Below the pieces are notes generated by a model. The model saw only the letters and a list, made by a program, of their open reading frames with translations, was not told the origin of the DNA and searched no databases. A program made the position numbers and the translations under genes. From Treponema sp. (GTDB lineage: Bacteria > Spirochaetota > Spirochaetia > Treponematales > Treponemataceae), in the NCBI GenBank assembly GCA_017553635.1, contig JAFZKN010000008.1, positions 1 through 48,533 of the forward strand: a stretch of 48,533 nucleotides of DNA, given 5' to 3'. Of the stretch, positions 7,195-15,998 are shown piece after piece. Each line of letters starts with the position of its first letter. Position 1 is the stretch's first letter.

Positions 7195-7834
7195 CATTAG
7201 CTTTCTGACTCTCGTATATTCTGTCGATTTCTTCTATTTCTGCAATTATGGAATTTACTCTTTTGAGTTCCCTGTCGAGCATAGTCTTATAATTTAGTTC
7301 ACCTGTCGCAATTCTTTCACGTTCATCTTCCCAGTTTTGAAGTTCCGTGATAAAAAGGAATTTAAACTTAGTAACGTTTGCCTTTTCTGCCCACAGACAT
7401 GCTTCTTTCCAGTAATAATAACCGGCTTCATAGGCAGCCTTTGTTTTTTTGAGGTTGCTCAGGTATTCTTCTTTCCACGGACAGTCGTAAAAGTAAAATG
7501 CTTTTTTATCGTAATTACGGCCAAGCCTTACATGCTGTTCAATAAGCTTAAGGTTAAGGTGCATCATAAACAGATAGCGGTATTTTTCGTACTGAGTTTC
7601 GTTTGTTATTTTGGCTTTTGCATAAAGCGGATTGCAGAAATCTGCTTTTACGGCTTTTTCAAGCCAGTAAATATTTTCGATGCAGTCATTCGGATTCTGC
7701 TTGTAATTTACGTGATAAAGCTTATAGTAGTCCTCTTTAAATTTTACCATGTATGCGTCTGACACGGACGTGTTTACCAGAAAGAGGAGGATTATTACCA
7801 ATTGAATTTTATAAAAACTGTTTTTGAATCTCAC
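7178..7834 (-). CDS. Exported protein of unknown function
   Basis: 218 residues with an N-terminal signal or anchor segment (FYKIQLVIILLFLVNTSVSDAY). The rest is rich in aromatic and charged residues (YYKLYHVNYKQNPNDCIENIY; YYYWKEACLWAEKANVTKFKF) and ends in a helical, coiled-coil-prone stretch (LDRELKRVNSIIAEIEEIDR). The start is GTG at 7834, overlapping the tmk stop as GTGA, so translation is coupled to tmk. No family recognised; it resembles tetratricopeptide-poor periplasmic helical proteins that spirochaetes carry. Probably periplasmic or inner-membrane anchored. Confidence 0.6.
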   Translation of the reverse strand: MRFKNSFYKIQLVIILLFLVNTSVSDAYMVKFKEDYYKLYHVNYKQNPNDCIENIYWLEKAVKADFCNPLYAKAKITNETQYEKYRYLFMMHLNLKLIEQHVRLGRNYDKKAFYFYDCPWKEEYLSNLKKTKAAYEAGYYYWKEACLWAEKANVTKFKFLFITELQNWEDERERIATGELNYKTMLDRELKRVNSIIAEIEEIDRIYESQKANVENVQ

Positions 7835-8457
7835 GATTTAAATATCGGCAGTTTTGAGATATGACTCCATATAATTTTTGCAATTTCTTTTTTTTGTTGT
7901 GTGGCGTCTATGATGACAATTTCCATGCCCTTTGCATCCGGGTTGTTTTTGTATTCTTCAATTACACTAAGATACCGCTCTCTTGTCTGCATCAGATACT
8001 CTTTATTTTCGTAAATTTCGGTTATGCCGCGGTTTTTGATGCGTTCAAGTGAAGAAGAAGGGTCGATGTCAAAGAAAAAGAGCAGCTGTGGAAGGGGAAA
8101 GTCCTGATTGAGGGTTCTCGGAAGCTCTTTTCCGCAGGAAACACCCTGATAGGCAAGACTTGAGAAAATATATCTGTCAATTACGACGGCTTTTCCGCTT
8201 TTTATGGTTTCTTCAATGCCATTTTTTCCCCATACATGTTCAGCTCTGTCAGCTGCAAAGAGGAATGCCGTGGTTTTCGGATTGAGTTCAATGCTTCCGC
8301 TTAAAATTTTACGCAGAAAACGGCCCGTTTCACTGTCTGTAGGTTCTGCACTAAAGCATATTTTAGAGCTTTCGCTTCTTTCCCTGAGAATTTTTAACTG
8401 TGTCGAAGTTCCTGCTCCGTCAATTCCTTCAAAAACTACAAAGTTGTCCAATATCAT
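7831..8457 (-). CDS. tmk: Thymidylate kinase with an unusual P-loop
   Basis: 208 residues, normal for the family. Phosphorylates dTMP to dTDP with ATP. Seen: N-terminal FEGIDGAGTSTQL, the SAEPTDSETGRFLRKIL segment, the DRYIFSSLAYQG motif that binds dTMP and magnesium, and a LID-like ERIKNRGI. The P-loop normally reads GxDGxGK(S/T)TQ; here a threonine codon stands in the place of the phosphate-binding lysine (GAGTST). The rest is intact, so the enzyme is probably working, perhaps with another residue supplying the charge. First gene of the minus-strand run tmk / unknown / aroB / cysteine desulfurase, divergent from the tamB operon. Confidence 0.9.
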   Translation of the reverse strand: MILDNFVVFEGIDGAGTSTQLKILRERSESSKICFSAEPTDSETGRFLRKILSGSIELNPKTTAFLFAADRAEHVWGKNGIEETIKSGKAVVIDRYIFSSLAYQGVSCGKELPRTLNQDFPLPQLLFFFDIDPSSSLERIKNRGITEIYENKEYLMQTRERYLSVIEEYKNNPDAKGMEIVIIDATQQKKEIAKIIWSHISKLPIFKS

Positions 8458-8472
8458 AAATTATCCTATAAT
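8444..8472 (+). promoter_or_regulatory. Promoter of the tamB-bamA-skp-mutS operon
   Basis: TTGTCC (8444-8449), a 17-base spacer and TATAAT (8467-8472). The -35 region lies inside the start of the divergent tmk gene. Transcription would begin near 8479, giving a leader of about 45 bases before the ATG at 8523, which has no obvious Shine-Dalgarno. Confidence 0.55.
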
Positions 8473-8522
8473 ATGTACCGATAATGAGTTATAACTGTTT
8501 TTAAAAAGAAAAACAACCCGAA

Positions 8523-11500
8523 ATGAAGTCAAGAGTACTAAAACTGGCCCTTTGCATTATAATTTTCTTCTCTTTAATTATAGCATCATTTGCTTTAGTA
8601 AGACCTATTTATATAGGCCTCGGTAATGCAATGAAATCTAAAATTAATGTATTAAACGATACACTTGACAAGTCTTTTGGAGTCAGTGTCTCTTATTCTT
8701 CACTTTCACCGTCTATTTTAACCGGAATCAACATAAAAGGTATAGTAGTTACCGACACCGCAACAGGGGAAACTGTCCTTACAATAAAAAAGGTCAAGGC
8801 AGAATATTCAATCCGTAATATTTTAAAAGGCGATTTTGATAACGGTTTTTCAAAGGTTGTAATCCGTGATTTATATGCTGAACTTATCCAGGGAAAAAAC
8901 ACTGCATGGCTCAATTACACGATTACACGCAAGAACGAAGAAAAGAAAAATAAAGAGCTTCTCGAATCTGAAACAGAGCTGTCAAAAGAAATTGAAAAGC
9001 CTTCTCTCATGGATATCCTTACGGATCCTGATTTTGAAATAAACATTCCGTTTGATGTGTACATCAATAACTGTACCGTAGTTTATCGTGATGATCCGAA
9101 ACGGATTGCAGGCAGGGCAGAACTTAGAAAATGCTTTTTAGACCGTACGTCAACTAAAAATAAATATGACCTTACGTTTACCGGAAATGTTTCAGGAAAT
9201 TTACACAGCAACAGATTTTCTTCTTCGATGATGATTCAGTCATCACTTTTAAGTAAGCTTAACAATTCGTCTGCTGTAATTAATATTTATAACGCAAATT
9301 ATAATAACTACACTGTAAGACAGGTAGGTTTTTTAAGTGAATATGAAGATTCTGTTTTCGTATTTAAAATGCTTCCGACCATTCAGAATATTTACACAGA
9401 GTTTACAGCAGATCTTAAAAAGCATGACATTAAGGTCAGATTTGATACGAATAATTTCCGTCTCGACAGAATCGTTGAAGGAATTGAAAAAGATACTCTT
9501 GCTGGAAGAATAAGTTCACTTATTCTTTCTGTTGCTGCAAAAGTAAATTACAATACAGAATCCAAAGCTCTAAGTTATTCTGGAAGCGGTGATATTGTCC
9601 TTCCTGAGAATACGATGGGAAGTGATCTTATTCTGTCTTTTGCAATGAACGGAAATAAAAGCTTTGTCAACATTCCATACGTTAAGGCAAACGGAGAAAA
9701 TGTTGACGTAAACTTTAGCGGTTCATATAAAATAAATTCAATGCAGCCGGAAGGAATTCTTTCTGTAAATAAACTGAAGCTTGAAAACGACTCAGAGATT
9801 TCGTGCGAAATGTATTTTGATCCGCTGAACAAAGGTTTTATGGCATTCTCTCCGGAAGTTATTCTCGGTGATAAAACTTTTACCGCTGCGCAGTTAAACT
9901 TTATTCCAGACCATGATGGTTTTGATATAACTTTTGATGTTTATGATTATTCACATATCGAAAAGGGTGATACAGGCTATCTGCGTATCGATGGAAACTA
10001 CAGCACAAACTCAAGATTCTTCCAGTCAAATGTTATACTCGAAGGAATGTATGTAGACAGTCTTTTAAATACGGTTGCTGTTTTCCTCGGTAAAAACGAA
10101 TCTGCTCTGGTAAAGGATTTTTCTCCCGTATTTAAAAATACGATTTTCTCAACATCGGCTTACATTTCTTCACTTGACGGAAATTTTTCATACAGTGTTC
10201 CGTCTGTAATCATTGCTGATACAAAAAGTGACAGTAAAATGCTCATGCTTTCGTTTGATGGAAATAAAGAAAATCTTCAGCTTTCACGGTTTGAATTTAT
10301 TTTTAACGATCAGAGAATACTTGCAACGGCACATGCAGAAAGCATGTATGAAAAAGGAAATCCTCAGACAATTCTTTCCGGACAGATTGAATATAATTCC
10401 ATTCCGTATGCTTTTTCAGGTCTTTTAAATAGGGACTGGATTTCAATTACGGGAGATTATGGATTTAATTTTTCTCTGATTTCTGATAAGGATACAGACA
10501 GCCTTATAGGAAGTTTTGACTTGTCGGATTTCCCTGTAAAGCTCGAATCTTCAACGCTTTCAATTGCAACAGATACTACTTTCTCATATAACGCCGGAGA
10601 TAAGTTGAATCTTAATGTCTCTAAATTCTTCATTCAGTCTTATGATGGAATTTCTGATAATAATCCGTCATTTGCATTTACAGGAAATCTTGACCAGCAG
10701 GGCGCTTTTCTTCATACGATTGAATATAAAGATGCGGTTTCAAACCTTACTGGAAACGGTGCGGTTATCTGGAATTTTGAAAACGCAGATTTTATAAGTG
10801 CAAACTATGACATTAGTCTTACAGAGCCTATCTACAACGAATATGTAACTCTAAAAGGTGATATTACCAATCCGGAAAAAGTTCCGTTTACGGCAAAGAA
10901 TTTTTTAAGTGATTATTATATTACAACAGAAATTGATTTAAAGGATTTCAGGACAGGACGGTTTACAGGAGATTCTCTTTCAAGTGATACTATGAATGCT
11001 CATTTAAATATTACGGGCGCTCTTTCTAATCCACTGATTTCTCTTTCCGTTCCAAACGGTAACTTTACGATTAATAAACTTCCGCTGGCTTTTTCACTCC
11101 AGGCTTCAATGGTTGATAAAGAATTTGAACTCCAGGATGGAAATATTAAATTCGGATCGACTTCAATCAGTAATATGAATGCAAAATTTTCTTTCAATGA
11201 CTGGACGGGAAAATTTACAACCACGGCAGATATGGTTTTGATGAAAGAATCTGTACATGCGCCGATAACGGTTACGTTTGATAAATTGAGTGAAGAAAAA
11301 ACTTCAAAGATGCCTCAATCGTTTGACATTCATGTTTCGACTCCCGGATTGACAGGGACTTTTATCAGGTCTACACAGGCGTTATGGGTTCATATTACAA
11401 AGGTAAATGAAGAATTGTTTATTTCTTCAAGTTCAAATATCGGACTTGAGGGCAGGGTTGATGAAGAAGGCCTTCTGTCATTAAGTGTTGACAATAAGAT

Positions 11501-12989
11501 TCCGTGTAAGTTTAAAGTCAGTAAAAATACAAAGTCAAGAATTTCTGATTTGAGGATTTACGACGTTGATGTCGATCTTCCTAAGGCATTGAAGCTCATT
11601 AACTTTAAAATGGCAAAACTTTATAACGGCCGTTTAAAGGGTGAGATTTCAATTTTAGGTCCTAAAAATTTCAAGTACTTTGACGGAAATCTTTTTATTG
11701 ATCAGCCGGAATTCTGCATGCCTGATTTTTTCACTGCTCATGCAAAATCTGACATCATAAATCTTCTTGTTGAGCGTGACAGAATTTACACAGAACTTAC
11801 AAGGTTTAATGTAAAAAGGTCTCTGGTTGATGTAAGCGTAGACATAAGATTTAAGAAAACAGTCTTTGATAGCGTTGTTGTAATCGTCAGAACTGCAAAT
11901 AATACCTATGCACCGGTAAATATTGACATGGATCAGGTTCATGTTAAAGGGAACGGTAAACTTGACCTGGAAATTGTAGTTGACTCTGATGATACTGTCG
12001 TTACCGGAAATATTACTGCAAAGGATACAAATGCAGAATTTGGAAAATCAACTTTATCAGATTTTGTTACAAGCATAAATGGCGGTAATAACGAAAACGG
12101 TTCTTCTGGCGGAATAGAAGTAAATCTTGATATAAAGATGGAAAAGCGTGTTCAGATTTTCTACGGTTCATTCTTAAGAACTCTTGTAGTTCCGGATTCT
12201 GAAATTACATTCATGTATAACTCAATGGATGACAGAATGATTTTTAACGGAGACGTTCCTGTAAAGAGTGGTGAAATTGTATATTTAAATACAAGTTTCT
12301 TTATTAAGGATGGAAGGGTTGTATTCTCTGGTGCTGACGATAATTTTGATCCGTATATTTCCCTGACTGCCGAAACAAAACAGTATGACAGCTCTAATAA
12401 CGAGGTAACAGTTACCCTTACTGTTGACCATCAGCGGCTTTCTGAGTTTTCACCTAAACTTACTTCATCTCCGGCCCGCAGTGAAAAGGAAATTATGGAA
12501 ATTCTGGGAAATATTGCAACCGGTAATTCAGATAACGTAGGATTTTTCATGCTTGCAACGGGTGATTATGCTTTACAGACCATGTTTGTACGTAAAATAG
12601 AAAACTCATTGCGTGATTTCTTTAATTTTGATATACTTTCACTCCGTACAATGGTTGTTCAGAATGCCTTAAAATACAGTGTTTCGAGGTCAGAAGACTC
12701 TCAGGGCATGAAAATCGGTAACTTTTTGGATGACACGACTGTTTATATAGGTAAGTACTTTGGTAAGGATCTGTATGCAGATGCTCTTTTCAGACTTTCT
12801 TATCAGGAAGGACATGAAAATGATTTGTCTACATGGCAGGGACTTGTTTTAAAACCGGAAATCGGTCTTGAAATGAATGCTCCTTTTGCCAATATCAGAT
12901 GGAGTCTTGCCTCGGACTTATCGGACTTAGCAAGGAATGAAATTGTAATTATTCCTTCGCTGACACTGTCCTGGAAATTTAATTTTTAA
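8523..12989 (+). CDS. TamB-like translocation and assembly module / lipid-transfer protein
   Basis: A 1488-residue protein with one N-terminal membrane anchor (residues ~7-30, ALCIIIFFSLIIASFALV) and then a very long beta-rich region. The early SVSYSSLSPSILTGINIKGI block is the AsmA/TamB-type start. The last ~250 residues look like the TamB C-terminal domain (DUF490), with repeated ...GNGKLDLEIVV and VKSGEIVYLNTSFFIKDG, and PYISLTAET. TamB-family proteins bridge the inner and outer membranes, and act in outer-membrane protein assembly and phospholipid transport. It is followed 41 bases later by bamA and then skp, the arrangement I recall from Treponema pallidum (TP0325-TP0328). In spirochaetes TamB has been proposed to partner BamA because TamA is lacking. 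Confidence 0.85.
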   Translation: MKSRVLKLALCIIIFFSLIIASFALVRPIYIGLGNAMKSKINVLNDTLDKSFGVSVSYSSLSPSILTGINIKGIVVTDTATGETVLTIKKVKAEYSIRNILKGDFDNGFSKVVIRDLYAELIQGKNTAWLNYTITRKNEEKKNKELLESETELSKEIEKPSLMDILTDPDFEINIPFDVYINNCTVVYRDDPKRIAGRAELRKCFLDRTSTKNKYDLTFTGNVSGNLHSNRFSSSMMIQSSLLSKLNNSSAVINIYNANYNNYTVRQVGFLSEYEDSVFVFKMLPTIQNIYTEFTADLKKHDIKVRFDTNNFRLDRIVEGIEKDTLAGRISSLILSVAAKVNYNTESKALSYSGSGDIVLPENTMGSDLILSFAMNGNKSFVNIPYVKANGENVDVNFSGSYKINSMQPEGILSVNKLKLENDSEISCEMYFDPLNKGFMAFSPEVILGDKTFTAAQLNFIPDHDGFDITFDVYDYSHIEKGDTGYLRIDGNYSTNSRFFQSNVILEGMYVDSLLNTVAVFLGKNESALVKDFSPVFKNTIFSTSAYISSLDGNFSYSVPSVIIADTKSDSKMLMLSFDGNKENLQLSRFEFIFNDQRILATAHAESMYEKGNPQTILSGQIEYNSIPYAFSGLLNRDWISITGDYGFNFSLISDKDTDSLIGSFDLSDFPVKLESSTLSIATDTTFSYNAGDKLNLNVSKFFIQSYDGISDNNPSFAFTGNLDQQGAFLHTIEYKDAVSNLTGNGAVIWNFENADFISANYDISLTEPIYNEYVTLKGDITNPEKVPFTAKNFLSDYYITTEIDLKDFRTGRFTGDSLSSDTMNAHLNITGALSNPLISLSVPNGNFTINKLPLAFSLQASMVDKEFELQDGNIKFGSTSISNMNAKFSFNDWTGKFTTTADMVLMKESVHAPITVTFDKLSEEKTSKMPQSFDIHVSTPGLTGTFIRSTQALWVHITKVNEELFISSSSNIGLEGRVDEEGLLSLSVDNKIPCKFKVSKNTKSRISDLRIYDVDVDLPKALKLINFKMAKLYNGRLKGEISILGPKNFKYFDGNLFIDQPEFCMPDFFTAHAKSDIINLLVERDRIYTELTRFNVKRSLVDVSVDIRFKKTVFDSVVVIVRTANNTYAPVNIDMDQVHVKGNGKLDLEIVVDSDDTVVTGNITAKDTNAEFGKSTLSDFVTSINGGNNENGSSGGIEVNLDIKMEKRVQIFYGSFLRTLVVPDSEITFMYNSMDDRMIFNGDVPVKSGEIVYLNTSFFIKDGRVVFSGADDNFDPYISLTAETKQYDSSNNEVTVTLTVDHQRLSEFSPKLTSSPARSEKEIMEILGNIATGNSDNVGFFMLATGDYALQTMFVRKIENSLRDFFNFDILSLRTMVVQNALKYSVSRSEDSQGMKIGNFLDDTTVYIGKYFGKDLYADALFRLSYQEGHENDLSTWQGLVLKPEIGLEMNAPFANIRWSLASDLSDLARNEIVIIPSLTLSWKFNF

Positions 12990-13030
12990 AAACTGAATCT
13001 AAAAAAGATAACGTCAGTTTGGAGTTTAGT

Positions 13031-15439
13031 ATGACTTGTTTTCGCAAAAATATTTTTGCTGCGATATTAATTTCTGTTTTTCTGTCAATTTTACCTGTTT
13101 TTGCACAGGAATCTGCAGAAGCGGAAGACTGGTATTTTCAAAAGACAATAACCCAGATTAATTTTGACGGTCTTTCGACAGTAAAAAAATCTGAACTGTC
13201 TGGAATTACTGCCAGTTATATTTCAAAAAAAGTTGAAGATGTAATTTATGATTTAATGGAAAGACTTTATGGTCTTGAACTTTTTGATGAACTTGATCCT
13301 GTTGCAACACATGACAGTAATGACGGTGTAATAATTACTTTTAAGGTAGTTGAGAAACCGCTTATCAAGGAAATTGTATTCAGAGGAAATAAACAGATTC
13401 GAAACCTTGCATTAAAGGATACTGTCAGAATCAAGACAAATGAAATTTATACGGATGCAAAAGCACGTGCTGATGTACGCGCAATAAGAACTCTTTATCT
13501 TGAGAAAGGTTATACAGATATTCATGTTTCTTATAAAACGGAGAAAATAGATGAAGGTATACGTGTTGTCTTTGTCATTAAAGAAGGACAACGTATAGTA
13601 GTTAAAAATATTGAATTTTCCGGTAACACTGTTTTTAAAACAAAGAAACTTAAAAGACAGATTAAAACAAAAGAAGTAAGTACTTTTAAAAAAGGTGAAT
13701 TTCAGGAAGCAGTTCTTGAAAATGATAAACAGGCAATTTTAAAATATTATAAAGACCGCGGTTATTTTGATGCGCAGGTAATTGATGTAGGTAGAGAAAC
13801 TGTTCATAACGACGAAGAAGATCGTGATGAACTTATTCTTACTTTCTATATTCAGGAAGGAAATCAGTATATTTTTGATGGCATTTCATTTACAGGAAAT
13901 TCAATTTTCTCTTCTGAAAAGCTTCTGGAAAGAGTTTCTATTCACCCTGGAACAATTTTTAATCAGACAAAGTTTAGTGAAAATGTAATGGCAGTTGAGG
14001 ATCTCTATTATGAAAACGGATATACATCTAATATATTTCAGGTTTCAGTAAACAAAGATCCTGTAAATAAAACTGTTTCTTTTGTATTGAATATTTCTGA
14101 ACATGACAGAAGTCACGTAGAAAAAATTATCATTAAAGGAAATACAAAAACTAAAGAATATGTTATTTCCAGAGAAATTCCGTTTGAATCCGGAGATGTT
14201 TTTTCAAAAACGAAACTTTCTATGGGTTTAAGAAACCTTTATAACCTTCAGTTCTTTTCAAATTTAATTCCTGATATTCAGCCTGGATCAGAACCTAATC
14301 TTTTAAATGTTGTTCTTACCGTAGAAGAACAGCCTACAAACTCTGTTGAGTTTGGTGTTACATTTAGTGGTGTAACAGATCCTACAGAACTCCCGTTTGC
14401 TTTGTATGCAAAATGGTCTAATTCTAATCTGGCTGGAACAGGACGACTTCTTTCTGCAAGTACAACTCTTTCATCAACAGAGCAGTCGGTTTCTTTAGGC
14501 TATGGCCAGGACTGGATTTTCGGTCTTCCTATTTCTCTTAATGAAAGCTTTTCGATTTCGCACCAAAAGGCAAATGCATTAAGACTTAAAGTTTTGCCGG
14601 ATGGTACATATGATGATGATGATTATTTTATGGAATATGAATCTTGGACAACAAGTCTTTCTTCTTCCGTAGGAAAAAGATTTATGTATGACTGGGCAAT
14701 GCTTACTTTGAGTGGTGGTATTACAAACTCTTTAAAATGTTATGTTTATGATGAAGATATTTATACACCGCTTGATACTCAGATTGATGAATATTCTAAC
14801 AGATGGGGACTTATAAACTCTATCTGGGTTAAAGCATCTCTCGATGGCCGTGACATAAACTGGGACCCTTCAAGCGGATGGTTTGCAAGTCAGCAGATTG
14901 GCTGGTATGGTTTAACTCCTTGGGAAACAGACTTTTATGCAAGATTTGATACAAAGCTTGAAGCATACTGGACATTATTTAATGTTCAGCTTTCTGATAC
15001 ATATAACTTGAAGATGGTTCTTGCAGCCCTTACGTCTTTCTCTTTCCAGGAGCCTGCACCAGGATCTTCAGTAAGTGATTCAAACAAGCTTTATATTGAC
15101 GGTATGTTTACAGCACGCGGATGGAATAAAATCTACAATAAAGTAAAGGGAAGGGCTCTCTGGTCTAATAATATAGAACTTCGTGTTCCTGTTGTTCCCG
15201 GAATTCTCGCTGTTGACGGTTTCTTTGATGCGGCACTTATTTCAGAGGATTTGGGAAGCATGATTACAAGTCCTGACATTGAAGACTTCTACTTTAGTTT
15301 TGGACCTGACCTTCGTGTTCTTATGCCGCAGTTCCCGATGAGATTTATGCTGGCTAATACGTTTAAAATTACAGATGGTAAAGTTGACTGGCGGGATACT
15401 ATGAAATTTGTATTCTCAATCAACCTTGTAAATAAATAG
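13031..15439 (+). CDS. bamA: Outer-membrane assembly factor BamA (Omp85)
   Basis: 802 residues with a signal peptide (FAAILISVFLSILPVFAQ). After it come about five POTRA repeats, each with the pattern of KEIVFRGNKQIRN, VVKNIEFSGNTVFKTKKL, YIFDGISFTGNSIFSS or VEKIIIKGNTKTKEYVI (residues ~30-420). Then a C-terminal beta-barrel, ending in F. BamA inserts beta-barrel proteins into the outer membrane. In the barrel the usual lid-loop motif RGF appears as ARGW (MFTARGWNK). ATG 13031 is chosen because GGAG at 13021-13024 precedes it; a TTG four codons earlier is in frame. Preceded by the TamB-like gene and followed by the Skp-like chaperone. Confidence 0.93.
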   Translation: MTCFRKNIFAAILISVFLSILPVFAQESAEAEDWYFQKTITQINFDGLSTVKKSELSGITASYISKKVEDVIYDLMERLYGLELFDELDPVATHDSNDGVIITFKVVEKPLIKEIVFRGNKQIRNLALKDTVRIKTNEIYTDAKARADVRAIRTLYLEKGYTDIHVSYKTEKIDEGIRVVFVIKEGQRIVVKNIEFSGNTVFKTKKLKRQIKTKEVSTFKKGEFQEAVLENDKQAILKYYKDRGYFDAQVIDVGRETVHNDEEDRDELILTFYIQEGNQYIFDGISFTGNSIFSSEKLLERVSIHPGTIFNQTKFSENVMAVEDLYYENGYTSNIFQVSVNKDPVNKTVSFVLNISEHDRSHVEKIIIKGNTKTKEYVISREIPFESGDVFSKTKLSMGLRNLYNLQFFSNLIPDIQPGSEPNLLNVVLTVEEQPTNSVEFGVTFSGVTDPTELPFALYAKWSNSNLAGTGRLLSASTTLSSTEQSVSLGYGQDWIFGLPISLNESFSISHQKANALRLKVLPDGTYDDDDYFMEYESWTTSLSSSVGKRFMYDWAMLTLSGGITNSLKCYVYDEDIYTPLDTQIDEYSNRWGLINSIWVKASLDGRDINWDPSSGWFASQQIGWYGLTPWETDFYARFDTKLEAYWTLFNVQLSDTYNLKMVLAALTSFSFQEPAPGSSVSDSNKLYIDGMFTARGWNKIYNKVKGRALWSNNIELRVPVVPGILAVDGFFDAALISEDLGSMITSPDIEDFYFSFGPDLRVLMPQFPMRFMLANTFKITDGKVDWRDTMKFVFSINLVNK

Positions 15440-15467
15440 TCTTTTAATATTTTCTGGAGGTTTTTTA

Positions 15468-15995
15468 ATGAAGAACTTTAAAAGAACAGCATTAGTTTTG
15501 AGTTTATCGTTTATTGCTATGGCTGTAATGTCTGCCCAGCAGCATATTACAAATTTTGGTATCGTTGATACAAACAGAGTTTATGAACACTTTTTCAAAA
15601 GTTCATCTGCAATAAAAGTTTATGAACAGAAAAAAAGTGAAATGCAGAAAGAAGTTAATAAAAAAACTCAGGAACTTCGAAACTTAAAAGAAAAAAAAGA
15701 TCAGTGTGATGAACTTGGTGATACAGATGGAGCTGCAAAAATTGCTGCTCAGATTAAAGAAAAAACTGAGTATTTAAAAGATTATACTTCAACAAAAAAT
15801 CTCGAACTTCAGAATCTTAAGAAATCTTTGACAGAATCAAATGATTTTTATATCAAACTTTCTAAAGTTATTAAAAAGGTAGCAGAAAATGAAGGTTTAA
15901 GCATGGTTTTAAGCCTTCAGGGAGAAAGTGCAATTCTCTGGTATAGCCCGTCAGTTGATATTACTGATAAGGTTATCAAAGAATTGGAAAAATAA
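15468..15995 (+). CDS. Skp/OmpH-family periplasmic chaperone
   Basis: 175 residues with a signal peptide (ALVLSLSFIAMAVMSAQQ). The body is the Skp pattern: a beta strand FGIVDTNRVYEHF, a long charged coiled coil (EQKKSEMQKEVNKKTQELRN to KNLELQNLKKSL), and a return part ending in KVAENEGLSMVLSLQGESAI and ITDKVIKELEK. Skp trimers hold unfolded outer-membrane proteins and deliver them to BamA. TGGAGG lies eight to nine bases upstream of the ATG. Its place after bamA is the usual one. Confidence 0.88.
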   Translation: MKNFKRTALVLSLSFIAMAVMSAQQHITNFGIVDTNRVYEHFFKSSSAIKVYEQKKSEMQKEVNKKTQELRNLKEKKDQCDELGDTDGAAKIAAQIKEKTEYLKDYTSTKNLELQNLKKSLTESNDFYIKLSKVIKKVAENEGLSMVLSLQGESAILWYSPSVDITDKVIKELEK

Positions 15996-15998
15996 GTT

